In this document: in pieces, positions 27,837 to 39,563 of the stretch
Layout: the number at the start of each line of letters is the position of its first letter
Numbering within the stretch: the first letter of the stretch is position 1
Assembly: GCF_001640805.2 (NCBI RefSeq)
Contig: NC_066835.1
Coordinates: 4,023,269-4,087,268, forward strand
Direction of reading: 5' to 3'
DNA: 64,000 nt
DNA from: Lates calcarifer
Taxonomy: Eukaryota > Chordata > Actinopteri > Centropomidae
Made by a program: the position numbers and the translations under genes
The notes under the pieces: generated by a model
What the model was told of the DNA's origin: nothing
What the model saw: the letters and a program-made list of their open reading frames with translations, nothing else
Database searches by the model: none

Positions 27837-30800
27837 GATCTCAGAGTCCTTTTAATGTCATTTGCTAGGTTCTTGGTCACCTTCCTGACCAAGTCCCTTC
27901 TCGGTTCCTCAGCCAACTCTAGGAAGATTCCTGATGGTTTCAAACTTCTTCCATTTCACAATTATTGAGGCCACTGTGCTCCTGGGAACACTCAAAGTTT
28001 TAGAAATGGTTTCATTACAACATTATCATTCACAATTCTATCACAGAGGTTCTCAAGATTTCCTTGGATTTCATGGTTTGATTTGTCTGATGCAGTGTGA
28101 ATTGTGGAACCTTATATACTACAGGTGTGTGCCTTTCGAAACTCCATGTTCAGTTGAATCAATTTGCCACAGGTTGACTCCAGTCAAGTTCTAGACATAC
28201 CTCAAGGATAATTAAAACAAAGAGGATGCACTTGGAGTGCTAAAGCAAAGGGTCTGAATACTTTTTTGAATAAGAAATTTCAGGCCTTTGGTTTTTGAAT
28301 TAGAAAAAAAATCTAAACATATGTTTTTCTTTTCTGTCATTATAGGTAATTGAGGGTAGACTGAAGGGCAAAATGGCAGTTTTATCAATTTAAAATTATT
28401 ATTATACAGTTATTATACAAGATAAAGTGTGCAAAAAGTGAGGGGTATACTTTTTTAAGCCATTGTTTATGGTGACAGTATGTGAATTTTTTGCTCTCTT
28501 ATTTTCTTTGTTTGCTGTGCTATAACAGTGTTCCTTTGGAAAGGAGTGCTGTATATCTCAGGATAGCTCCCCTGTTAAAATACTCAATAAAAATAAAAAA
28601 TAATACAAAATAGACTTTTTCCTGACAACAGGTCTAAAATAATTGATTAGTCCCAGGGTATTAGACCAGAGTTTTTACAGAGGCGGTGCAGCATTCAAGA
28701 CAGAAACCAGAGCAGGGTCTATTCTTTCCTTTGAACCTGTAACATCTGCTGCTCAGTGCAGTCAGCTACATCGAAGTGTATGAGACCGGATTGGAGGCAT
28801 TTCTAGCCCATATAGCAATTCTGAAATCAGTACCCAGAGGGTATGAATACATTTAATCTCACAACAAAATGTAGCAGTTTTGCTGCACAATTGCTACATT
28901 GAGACAAAAGAAATAGTCCGATTTTCAACATGGTCAGGCTAATTGTGAGCCTGCTGTGCTTGAAAAACCATCTTTAGGTTTTTAGTGGGAGCTTTTGATA
29001 TATAATGCCAAGGACTAGACTCACAGAAGTAATAAAGAGGACTGTATACAGAGTGGGTACATTAATTCTCCCAACATCAGAGGGGGCGAGGGATGGAAAG
29101 TCTGCTAAACTGTACAAATTCCCATAACAACAACAAAAAAATTGAGGTTATGATCTTCAACCTTGGATATTTTTTCCATGTCACAGTGATGTTTGAGTGG
29201 AGCTCTGAAACATAATATTGTGCCTTACACAGTATTTACTTAGAGTGTAGGTGACTTACACCATCTGTTTATAAAGCAACAGGCTCAGGCAGACACTCTG
29301 CCAGCAAAAAGGCACAAGGTCCCCAGGCTTATCTTGGTAGAGGTATGCTGCTGCTCCTCGGCACCAGTGAGGTGGAACGATAAACATAATTAAATTGAGT
29401 TGGATTACACAAAATGGATCGGATCAGTTGGGAAGGCGGAGAAGCTAATCCAGTGCAATCCTCTCTATAGAGGTGCCAACCACACAAAACGACATAAATA
29501 AAGAAGAGGGAAAGGGAAGCGGTGGCTGTCACAGAGAGATCAAGGCAGGGGCACAGAAAAGACCCCTTCAAGTAAAAACAAGCTCCAAAGTCAAATATTA
29601 ACTGTAATAGTGCAGTTTAGCGAGGAAAATAAAAAATATACTTATCACTCTACTTAATCTCAAATAAAAATAAAACACTTTTGTAATGGAAGAATGTTAT
29701 TGTACAAGTGTGTAGAGCAGAATGTGTTTGGAAAGCATCCACGGCGTCAAAAATGAATAAGCAATGAATTTACACCACTCCTATCCTTTGAGGGAGTGGG
29801 AAATCACACTTGTCTTTCATCACAGCAGTAATGACAGTGATTTAGTCAGGGATGAGATGCACCACTCCTAGCTTTTCACCTGTAAGTACAGTATATGCAC
29901 ACTGAAAAATGTATTTCAGTTACAAAAGATGAGATTGAGGTATATGGTATGAAAGCAGGGTTCAACAGGAGCTTGGAGTTTCTATATTTTCCTTTAAGAC
30001 ATCTGAACTTTTTATTTATCGCTAACACATCTACGACAGCACTCCCATAACCTTTTTTTTTTTTCGATTTCAACTCCCATTCCATTCCACTCCTCCATTT
30101 TTTTGTCCCCCTCCCCCTCCCCTTAGATTGCATTTTCCCTTTTGTAACTGACTTTGGTACAATCCCCTTTACAAATAACCTTTCCCAGGGGAAAGAGACT
30201 CTTACTTTCTCCACAGCCCTGCCAACCCACTCTTACCCCTCTCTTTCTTTTCTATCCCCATCTCTCTTTGTCTCTCAGCCTCAGGCACAGTAAACAGATT
30301 GATACAGTCTGGCGGCTTCCTCTGCTTTTCAAACTAATCCAGTGTAATCCTAGTCTGTGTGCGTCCTGTCTTGGAGCACATTATCATCCAATAAAATGAT
30401 TATTAATGGATCCATAAGTGATGCAGGGAAAGGCTAAAGCAGAGGTTATAATGTCTAGGTGATGGTGTGGGCTCCTCTCAATACCTGCCCTGCAATTAAA
30501 GATCTCTACTGCCTGAACACTAAGGTTTTAGCATCAAGTATTGAAAAATGTCAAATACAAAAAGAACTATACCGAGCCGCACCGAAGACCCAGCAACACA
30601 CCTCTAAATGATCTCCGTACCTGAGATGTGGAATATCAGCTTTCAGCATACTCCTGCCTAAACAAGTGCAGTCTGCATTATTTAAGCTGCCCTGGCTGGG
30701 CCGCTTTAATTGAGAGTCTCCTCTTGGATAGCCATCCTAGCAGACAGCTCAAGGCAGGCCTTCAGCAATGTATGAACACAGGTGGAGGAGGAAAAATGCA

Positions 30801-33800
30801 CATCTTTGTGGCATTTGAAATATGAATGCAGCATTTATACCTGAGCAGCATGTTCTACATGGAAATCTGACGGTCTCAACACTAAATCAACAAGCTGAGC
30901 CTAAGGCAAGCTTCACGCCAGGTGGAGACTGTATCCCGTGCAATATGGTGATGGGATTGCATGGACCATGATGGAGATGCAAGAAACGGCTAATGAATCA
31001 CCAACTGCACAGGAGTAAATGCAATTACTGAGTACTGGTTCCTGGCCTGACTTTTTAAACATGGTTTTGAGCCGAAAACATTCATTCATGAAGGGACAAC
31101 TGGTGTGGTGGGTCCACATTTACATACATTATTCTGAAGCGGCCTTCAAGGGCCCTCTGGTCCACGTCCACTTGTGCAACTATGGAACACTTCAGTGTTC
31201 TCCCTCAATGTCATTATTTTTTAAAACAACTATTTCATATTAGTTTTTTTAATCTAACTTATGGAGTAAACCTTTTGTAAAAGTGCTACCTTCTCTAATG
31301 CCTCTTTATGGATAGCTGTCATGATTTTTTTAAGGCATCCACACTGTAGTTTCTGGACGGCTGTCTCACAAAGCCAGCAGCAGGCTGTAGTATGGGGGCA
31401 CAATGCTTTTGACATAGGTAACATGTCATCCCCTCCTCATTATGCCTGAGCCAGGTAAATTTGTTCAGCCATTCTGGGTCAAAACCGCTGGCGTGCTCAG
31501 GTCGGGGTGATTAGATACAGTGTATGTCAGTTATGGTTGGGGCCAGTGAGCCTATGACCGCAACACGCACACAGCATCTTCTCATGTGCACCCCCTGAGA
31601 AGGCTGATAAAGAGACAGAAACAGGGTAAAAACTTTATAGATTTTCTGAGGGTCCACACGCCCACTGATGCCGCGGCCCACCAGGATTTGTCCTGGTATG
31701 CCCGATGGCCAGTACACCACTGCCTGTCACATTCCTGCCATAGGGAAAAAAAACAGATGCTCACCAGATGAAATTCCATGAGGGAAACTGCAGCTCTTTT
31801 CTTCCTCTTTGGCAGTTTTGGCAGCACCCTTCTTGGTGCTCTGTGCTGATTAGGATACAGCACCACCACATCAGCATTGTGCTGCAACTAAAGTTACAAA
31901 TGACAAATCCAAGTGCAGTCATTGTAAGAAAATAGTGTTTTCCATGAAGACACTCATTCAGAGTTTTATTGAGAGCTAGAGGCGTCACAAAATTCGCTAT
32001 GCAGGAAAAACCACGTGTACAGGATGGAAGAGGGAATAGACCAGGTTGTCAATGCCAGCTTTCATTACCTGGCAGTTTTCTATACTTTCTATCATAGATA
32101 TATTTTATCCGGTATTCAAAAAGTACTTTTTCCACTAGCTCTTGAAGGCATAGACTGAAATGCAAATCATACTTGAAAAGTATCTAAAACTCTTGGAAGG
32201 GAGAACTCCATTTACCTTGCTGGCTGCCTTATTATTTTTGCTAGCTCGTTGCCGCTTGTTGCTTTGCCGATCTGCTGTTGGGTGCTGTGCAGAAAGTGTA
32301 AAATACATTCATCTATGTTATGCTGCCGAAAACAGATCTCTGCCGCTGGAATGAGGACCATGGGAGTGTTGAGAGTGAAATAAATCAGTAGAGTCGTGCG
32401 CCATAAAACCAAACAATGAGCTGAAAGATGCTAATAAACAAATTCTCCGTGGGTTCATTACAGCTCTTCTTTTACACATCATTTTCATTGTTAATCTAAA
32501 ACTATTGATTAGTGCATCTTCAAGTATGTTCACAGTACATCTCAAGCTTCTAATTGTTTATTATATTTCAGACCGTTTTTTCTTTCTGGTTATTTTAGTC
32601 GTTGGACAGGGTCAATTATGCTCATCCAAGCTAGAAATAACTGCACATGGCTTTCTCCCAGCACTGTAATGATATATTTTATTACTTCTTGTTGATAACT
32701 GCTGTGTCTGTTTGTTTACATGTAGAGGAACACAAATGATTCATGTTAATATTGCAGGTTCGACATTTCAACAGTATTAAAGCTAATCAGGTGGTGCATC
32801 TGAATGAGAAAAAAATGACAGCATCATTGGCACATTATTGCTCCCATATTGAGTGGGAACATGTGCTCCTAATTAGCAGTGAAATCAATGCAACCACGTG
32901 ACTCATCGCATCTGTAAACGGGCTTTCTATTAGGGTTTTATAGCCGGAGTCTCCCTGTGTTAGTTCTGGCCCACATTTCACCCCTGGATTCCAGCGGGAG
33001 CTGCAGCAAAGCAGAGACAGAGCTCTGCAAACACCTCTTAGCCACAGCACCGCTCAGCAGCCTTCCACTGCTTCTCTGAATGCAAAGCAGGTTTTCTGGA
33101 GCTCCCCGTCCCATCTGCCCTCGTACAGTTCACTTGCAAGTTCCCTACATCTGCGGGTCAAATCACCGGGAAGCTCGCGGGCTCAGACAGGTCCAGCGCT
33201 GTGGCTGCGCCTCCACCTCCACCTCACTGTGTGGCTCAGTGTGTCGGCCAGCCGCAGATCCACAGATCATTATCGCTATCAAGCACTGTTTCCCCAACAA
33301 AACGATATCTCTGCCTTTGATCCTATGCCAGAGCTTATTTTTGTTCACTCCTGGGCATTCTAACCCAGGAACTGCTCTCACTTGGGGCAAAACTCAAGTG
33401 CAGCTAAAAATACCGCTCTGTTCTGTTTATGAGATGGAAATGTATGAATTAACAGTGGGGCATCATGTCTGAAATAAGGATACTTTTCCACACCTGCTCA
33501 GTCTGCACAGATAGTGTATGTTTTTTCCGCTGTTGTTGTTTTTCTTTGTGGGTATGCTAGCTGAGGCTGTTAATATAATGCAAACATTGTGCTAGGCTCC
33601 TGCTGAGGAAAGTCCAATTAAAAAGCACATAGATACGGAGGCTTATGTGCAGCACTGAGGTTACAACATCCAAACTGGGCCAGAGGTCCTGAAACATTCA
33701 GAGTGGGCTACACGCTGCTCTGCATCCACACACCCAACAACTAGCATCAGACACACCTTACATTTTTAACTCAGCATTGTTTACAATTGATCTTGAAGAG

Positions 33801-36386
33801 TACCATAATTATTTGAACTCAATTTCAGTAATAAAAGTCTTAACAGTTATGATGATCTAATTATCATAATAGTAATAGCTATGCAGTGTTTTTCACATTC
33901 TGTCTGCATGAGACTGAGAGATAGCATATTAAATACGAAGCTGTAATATCAAACAAAGCATAAAACTAAATACAACTGATTCTCTTGCTTTTTATCACAC
34001 ACTCTAACACTTCAATATAGAGCCTAAACAATTCCATTCAATTACCTGACGGAGAAAATGTAATCATGTGTAGGTGCAAGGCTACTGGGATTCAGCACCA
34101 ATGAAAAAAACACCAGCACACTGACTCTAAAAATCAAAAACGTATAAGACATTCACACTGTTTTATTGGTTCCTTTCATGTAACTTACAACTATTTTGGA
34201 TATGTTTTAATATAGTTGGGATATTTTTGATACATCTAATGTATTTGATGTATTATTGTCTCATGCTTTGGGACTGTATTTTTGTTCACAGTTTTTACTC
34301 TATAAAATGTTTATCACTCCGGGTGGTTAGGATGCTGAACCACATCACAGAGCCTGTCTGCCTACTGGGATATACTGTAGACAGGTATGGTGACCATTTT
34401 GAAATATTTTGACCTGATGAAGATCTGGCTGGGACTGAAAAGTCTGTTTAAATAAATTTGTAGTGTGGGGTCAATATGCAGGCATTTAAGTGATTAATCA
34501 GTGATGCTTCTCTCTCTGTTCATCATTTTAAATTTAATACCCTGGATTTTATGCTGTTAATTGGACAAGAGCCTTACTTTTATCCACCATTTTTCCATAC
34601 ATTATTTCCCACATGAATTAGTGTCATGACTAGCCAGGCTAGCCTACACAGCTTGCTAAATTTCTCTATTTTTCATTAGCAAAGAGGACAGACAGGTTTA
34701 GTGAGGTCAACAAGGGCAGGCAAAGGGCCAGGTCAAGTAGTTTTTAAACACATTTTAATTATAATATGAGGTTCAAACTAAAATGCAATTTCTGTCAAGC
34801 TACTGTTCCCATGCTCAAAAAATATCTATATAAAAAAACCTAAATAAACATTGGAAAGCTCTTGTGCCTCAATGTACTGCGCTGATTTAATGTAAATAAC
34901 AGGTGCACCTCATGTCACCTGAGCTGTTTCCATACCTAGAAGCCATTCATTAGTATGCTGCTGAGGATTTCTCGTTCCATGTAGGCTGCTGGTCCGGCTT
35001 GTCTCTTTATTTTGGCTTAAGATATTTCTCCAGCTCCAAGTGTCTGCTGCTGACTGTATGAGGCTTGTCACAGGGGCAGAGATATGCTCCTTGAGGGAGA
35101 AGAGCTCTGCGAATGGCCCAGACTTATCAAAGCAGCCCGCCCTGTCCCCGAGCTTCGAACACAATGCTCCCCTAATTTCTCCTGAATGGAAGTCTCTCCA
35201 GACCTGGAGTAATCTCATATTTGCCGTTTGCATGCAGTAACTCTAGTTACTCCAGCTCTGTTCCCTGCATCCCCTGCCAATTGCATAATCAAGTCCAGAA
35301 CTCATCAGCAAGATGGCAGAAGAAGTGCTCTATTAAGCTGCATCGTGTTCCATCTGTTGTGTAAGAGAGAGATAACAGTATTTACAGTTTTGGAGTTGTG
35401 GCAGACTGTTTCGGCCAAATTTTGTGCACCGCAGAGTTCTGCTTACTTCATAAAATGTCACGGATTAATTCTGCTGCTTACGATGCTGTCCAACTGCAAT
35501 CTTTGCCTCCAACAGAAATATCACAAACTAACTTTATTGGAAATGTTACACCAGGAACTTGTGCTAGGTAAAACAATTTGAATGTAAAACACACAGAGGG
35601 GAACATTCATTCTAAAATTCTTTGTTGGCTTGTCCTGGCTCAAACTCTAAGTATTCCATCACTTTAATTCCATTTTTGGGAAATGGCCAATATTTGCTGT
35701 AACTCTACAGAAGACCTGCAGTGTGGACAAAGGACTTTAAGAGAGACTCTGTCAAGAAACCAGTTGGTAAGTGTCTTTCAAATGGCATTAAGTATTCAGA
35801 GCTCCAGTGTTCTCTCTATCGGGGAGGAGTATGTGTTCTTTGAAGGAAAAAAAGACTAACCCAGATTTGAATAACGAAACCAGCTGATAATAAAAAAGTG
35901 CTGAGTAAAACACAGCCTTATCTGCCTCACAGACCGGAATGAATTTACCTTACTGTATACGGATCAGCTGACTGAAAGATGCATTAACCTCAGTGTGTTC
36001 TTTCAAACAAGACTCCAATCTGCAGCTGATATTGTCAGGGTCATTACACCAGCAAACACTGAATGAATAGAAGACAGTGAGTCTATGTATACAGTTTTCA
36101 TTTTACACATGTATGAGGGCTAAAACTGGAATGAGATGTCATACATATTTCATTCCCTACACTACCAGGAAGAATGTGCCACATTTTTAAACCTGCGCAT
36201 TTCAATTATTTCATTAGTAGGATATCTGAGGGCATAGCAGGAATGCCAAACACTTTTTTATGTCAGGAAATCCCAACAGTTCCAATGCAGTTAATTTGAC
36301 CACAAAACCCAGTTTAACATGATTCAATCTGACTATATCAGAAAGGAACATTTTTGCATGTCTGATAAAGTGCTAAACTTTTAAAA

Positions 36387-36679
36387 TAACTGCCAACTAT
36401 TTTGATAAACAATTTAATCCTTAAAGTCATGTCTTAAGCAAAAATGCCAAATATTTCCTTGTGCTACAAAGTCGTGAGGATTTGTTGCTTCTCTATTTTA
36501 ACACCTTTGCTTCGGACTATTGGACAAAACCAAGTCATTTGAAGACATAACCTCGCCGTTCAAGAAATTGTGGAGAACATTTTTCACTGTATGACATCTT
36601 GTACACTTAATAAGGTTAATAGATTAATTAAATAATCAGCAGATCAATCAGTGATGAAAATAAACATTAGCTGCAGCCC
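36387..36679 (-). repeat. Dispersed fish repeat of the AATCGATTAATCG type, copy 2
   Basis: Reverse-orientation relative of 13205-13440: CTTAAGCAAAAATGCCAAAT, GTGAGGATTTGTTGCTTCTC, GGACAAAACCAAGTCATTTG, and a terminal run of ATTAATTAAATAATCAGCAG ending near GCTGCAGCCC. The order and orientation of these blocks match the family across nearly 300 bases. Confidence 0.75.
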
Positions 36680-37958
36680 AGTTTTTATATATACACTATA
36701 AGTTCATAAGTTGACAGTATAATCAGAAAAGTAATTGTTTGTCACTTTGGTAAACTCCAGCAAGTAAAGAATTATTAATTAAAATTAAAATTAACTCATG
36801 CCTCACTCTGCCAGAGGCCTTTTGGAACCCTTTTAAGGACCCCTGGAGGTCCTAAGCAACTAGAAGTGACACGGCTGTCTGAACAAAAACAGCTTGGTGC
36901 AGGGACTGCATCTGGAGGTTCCAAAAAAAAATGGTTACAGTGCAGGAGGACTGTTCAAAATGAACTAATGCTCCTTGTCTGTTACCTTTAAAGCCAACAA
37001 CAGCCTGCTTGAGACTAGACAAAGCCCATGAGTGGTACTTCAAGGACGCACTTGGATGCTATAACAGGGCACTTCCCACTTGAGGAGCTCCACGGGGCTG
37101 CTGTCTGAAGGAAGTGTTTGCAAAATTCCGACAGCTTCAAAGCAGAAGTCTCTGCAACGGATTAATTAAAGCGTCTGCGAGCGCGGCTGCTGCTGCTACC
37201 ACTGCTCCTCCATCCCTTCAAAAATTCCATTTCAGTCACGTCCACTTCTTCAAAGGAGGAAACACATGTACATTTGAATAAGAGCGTGATTATTCCACTA
37301 CTCGCACCGCAGCTTACACATGTCTGCATGGGATAGAGATGACAGCTGCTGGAAAACTGGGATGTCAAGTGGTTTTAGTGTTAGTAGAGGTTTCACTGCT
37401 GCCTCCATTCATAAACTGTAAGCTATAATTTCATGTCATGCCATCTCAAAGAAAGGGGAGGCTTCTACACAAATAGTCACTTTGCCATGAGTTACCTTCA
37501 TTAACATTTTCTGTTTGTGCTAGTTTAAACCAGACAAACAGAGGTACCAACAGGAAGAACCGTACTATTTATGCTCTTATGTAGCCCTGTTTGTCTAATT
37601 CAAATGAAAAAGTTTGTTTACTCTGGTTTGACTAATGGAGCAGGTGCAGTCTTTAGTCAAACCTGTCCTGTTTTACTGAGTTGTACATGACAGAAGGTTG
37701 AACGTGGCGCCTTCGCTGCATAACAACTTGGCAAAACTGCCATGATGCTAAAAGGACCTCGCTATTTTAGTGTGACCAAACAGTAAATTGTAAGTAGACC
37801 CACAAACCTCTTATTTTTAACTTGTAGTAGGCGGGCTGGTGGTGTCATGTAGCCTGCAGCCCAGCACCAAGCGTTAAACCTGAACACTGTGGTGTAGACT
37901 ATAATCAGTTTTCGCACGCATAAACTGTTTACTTCAGTATTTAACCACGGACATTTAC

Positions 37959-38049
37959 CTTGATCCAGTAGCCGCAGGGAGTGCTGAAAAGACGGATCCA
38001 GCGTGTCCTTCTCTGCCATAAGCTCCGGCAAGTACTTTTCGCTCCCCAT
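37959..38049 (-). CDS. khdrbs3: First coding exon of a KHDRBS3-like STAR RNA-binding protein (copy A, partial gene)
   Basis: Seen: reading the minus strand from the ATG at 38049, 30 codons begin MGSEKYLPEL, continue MAEKDTLDPSF and end RLLDQ. One further base (G) precedes a GT donor at 38058-38057 in reverse sense (positions 37958-37957), so the intron is phase 1. The start has G at -3 and G at +4, a good Kozak context. Family knowledge: KHDRBS1/2/3 (SAM68, SLM1, SLM2) begin with this EKYLPEL-AEKD-LDPSF signature, which opens the QUA1 homodimerisation segment before the KH domain. They are nuclear splicing regulators. The ending H-LRL--Q followed by a split codon compatible with E fits KHDRBS3 better than KHDRBS2 (RLLAEE) or KHDRBS1. 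The KH domain and all later exons are absent from the window and should lie beyond its left edge. The paralogue assignment is less certain than the family. Confidence 0.82.
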
Positions 38050-38640
38050 GTCGTCCTGGACTTTGTGGCTCCAAGTAAACGACTCAAATGCAATTCGAGT
38101 AAATACAAAAAAAAGAAAAAGAAAAAAGAAAACTTGTTCAACGTCCAAACGGCTCCACGTTAGAGGCACCGCCAAGTATCAGTGTGAAGCAAAAACGCGG
38201 GCGATAATGTCATTCGCGCTCGCGCTACAGGAGCATTTCTCAGTCCTCGCGGAACACACACACTTTCTCACACACACACACACGGAGAAAGACAAAGAGC
38301 GGTTAAATGTGACCGGGAGGTTTTATCCCATCCAGGTGCTGTTCAGCTCGCAGAGCCCAGCTACGCATCACAACCGGACTGAGGTTCCCTCTCCTCTCTG
38401 GGTGGACAGGCTCTTTGAAGCTCCCTCTGTTGTATCCAGTGCTAAACTGAGGCTGCTGCAGCTATTGGTCGCCGCGCGCGACACGCAGCCGGTGGAAGGG
38501 GCGGGGCGACACTCCGGAACTGTCCGCGGTGCTGAGTCCCTCCACCATATTATTATCATAAACTCACTATGAGCAGGGGCGCCAGTGCACTAACGCTGAG
38601 CCAGGGCAAAGTACCTGCGCCTCATGTCACCGAATAATGC
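38050..38640 (-). promoter_or_regulatory. CpG-rich promoter and 5' UTR of the KHDRBS3-like gene (copy A)
   Basis: The stretch upstream of the exon-1 ATG is the most CpG-dense in the left part of the window, for example around 38195-38245 and 38466-38530. It has a GC box (GGGGCGGGGC, 38498-38507) and an inverted ATTGG at 38464-38468, which reads CCAAT on the gene's strand. Going toward the gene the order is GC box, CCAAT box, then about 410 bases to the ATG, as in a TATA-less CpG-island promoter. A T-rich stretch on the gene strand (A-rich on plus, about 38107-38132) lies in the presumed 5' UTR. The transcription start itself cannot be fixed from sequence. Confidence 0.65.
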
Positions 38641-38790
38641 TAGTATGAAAGGGCTATGTAAGGGCTCCTCTACACAGTGCAACAATAAAATGCAATAGGA
38701 TTAGTAACAGGGAATCCATTTCATATATTTTGTTTTATGTGCAAAATCACAAACAAATTTACAAGCAGTCAAATTACCAAAAAATAGCTG

Positions 38791-38791
<1 letters not shown>

Positions 38792-38837
<46 letters not shown>
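38792..38837. repeat. (CA)n(TA)n microsatellite, copy A
   Basis: About 14 CA units followed by about 8 AT units, pure. The copy B counterpart is longer and interrupted. Confidence 0.95.
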
Positions 38838-39541
38838 GGTGATGAAACATGCTATTATAATATCTCGACAGACACAGAGTGATTTTTTATTTTTCCTGTG
38901 TTTTCTCACATATAATTGTAGAATCATAAGGTGTGGGCATAAATGACCTCTGAGACCTGCTGACAGATCCACCCAGCAAATACACATATGAAAATAGCAA
39001 AGCCATTCATCAGCTGAAAGTCTGTGATGAGTCAGACATGCAGTATGTTTTTGGGGTGAGTTTGGTGGGAGTGAGAGTTGACTGACAAGAATACAGACAA
39101 TTCCTTGTATTTTAAGTCAGTACAGTTACATGAACATCTCAAGAGGCTACATAATTGTCCTCTTTACTCATTTAAGCAATTGATCAGGACTGCATGACTC
39201 TTTAGGTTGCTTTTACTTGGTAGGACAAATTGTCAATAGTTCTCAGGGAATCTATTCACCTTCTCATAGGTCAAGCATGCTTTTCTCCAGGGCGTGTTTA
39301 TGAATTCATTAAATAAGACAAGCTTGTTGTTTAGAAAACACAGCCACATAAAGCCCTGATCATTTCTAGAACCTGACTTGGTGAGTCTCCAGTTTTCTAA
39401 CAAAGAACAGACAGCGACACTAGTGTCATCAAAAGACAGATATAGAGTTTATCCAGAGAGCAGATATCTAAAGATACAGCCACAAATCCACTTTATCAGA
39501 CGTCCTGAGCTGTGCAGTTCCTGGAAACATACACTGAAAGT

Positions 39542-39563
39542 AAAAAAAAAAAGGGGGGGGGGG
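39542..39563. repeat. A11-G11 homopolymer junction, copy A
   Basis: A run of 11 A directly followed by 11 G. The copy B counterpart (59508-59531) has 13 A and 11 G. Run lengths are error-prone. Confidence 0.9.

Larger units (their letters stand above)
27160..28465 (-). mobile_element. Degraded Tc1-like DNA transposon with eroded inverted ends
   Basis: The left end (CAGTGGCTTCAGAAAGTATT at 27160) is preceded by TA. The right end, read in reverse from 28465, gives CAATGGCTTAAAAAAGTATA, so imperfect terminal inverted repeats about 1.3 kb apart are visible. Interior sequence matches the widespread fish Tc1 family in reverse orientation, including a transposase segment on the minus strand. The element is interrupted by a foreign insert around 27447-27645 and has many point changes, so it cannot transpose. 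It lies in the presumed intron 1. Confidence 0.85.
1..37958 (-). other. Presumed intron 1 of the KHDRBS3-like gene (continues past the left edge)
   Basis: Everything left of the exon-1 donor lacks a recognisable exon. I looked for the second exon of the family (QUA1 end and KH-domain start) on the minus strand and did not see it. Large first introns are usual for KHDRBS2/KHDRBS3, so this is inferred to be intronic. Contents are AT-rich single-copy DNA, the dispersed repeats listed separately, simple repeats, and several GC-richer islands that could be regulatory. The acceptor is outside the window, so the intron assignment rests on exon 1 alone. Confidence 0.6.

Noticed and set aside
33080..33472. 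130-codon plus-strand open frame, also present at 53040-53432
   Set aside because: No domain or family resemblance. The A/B differences change the encoded residues, as in non-coding DNA, and the frame runs through simple (CCACCT) sequence.
38003..38572. 189-codon plus-strand open frame across the promoter and exon 1
   Set aside because: It is the antisense of the minus-strand exon 1 and its CpG-rich 5' region. It has no recognisable domain, and CpG-rich DNA tends to be free of stop codons.
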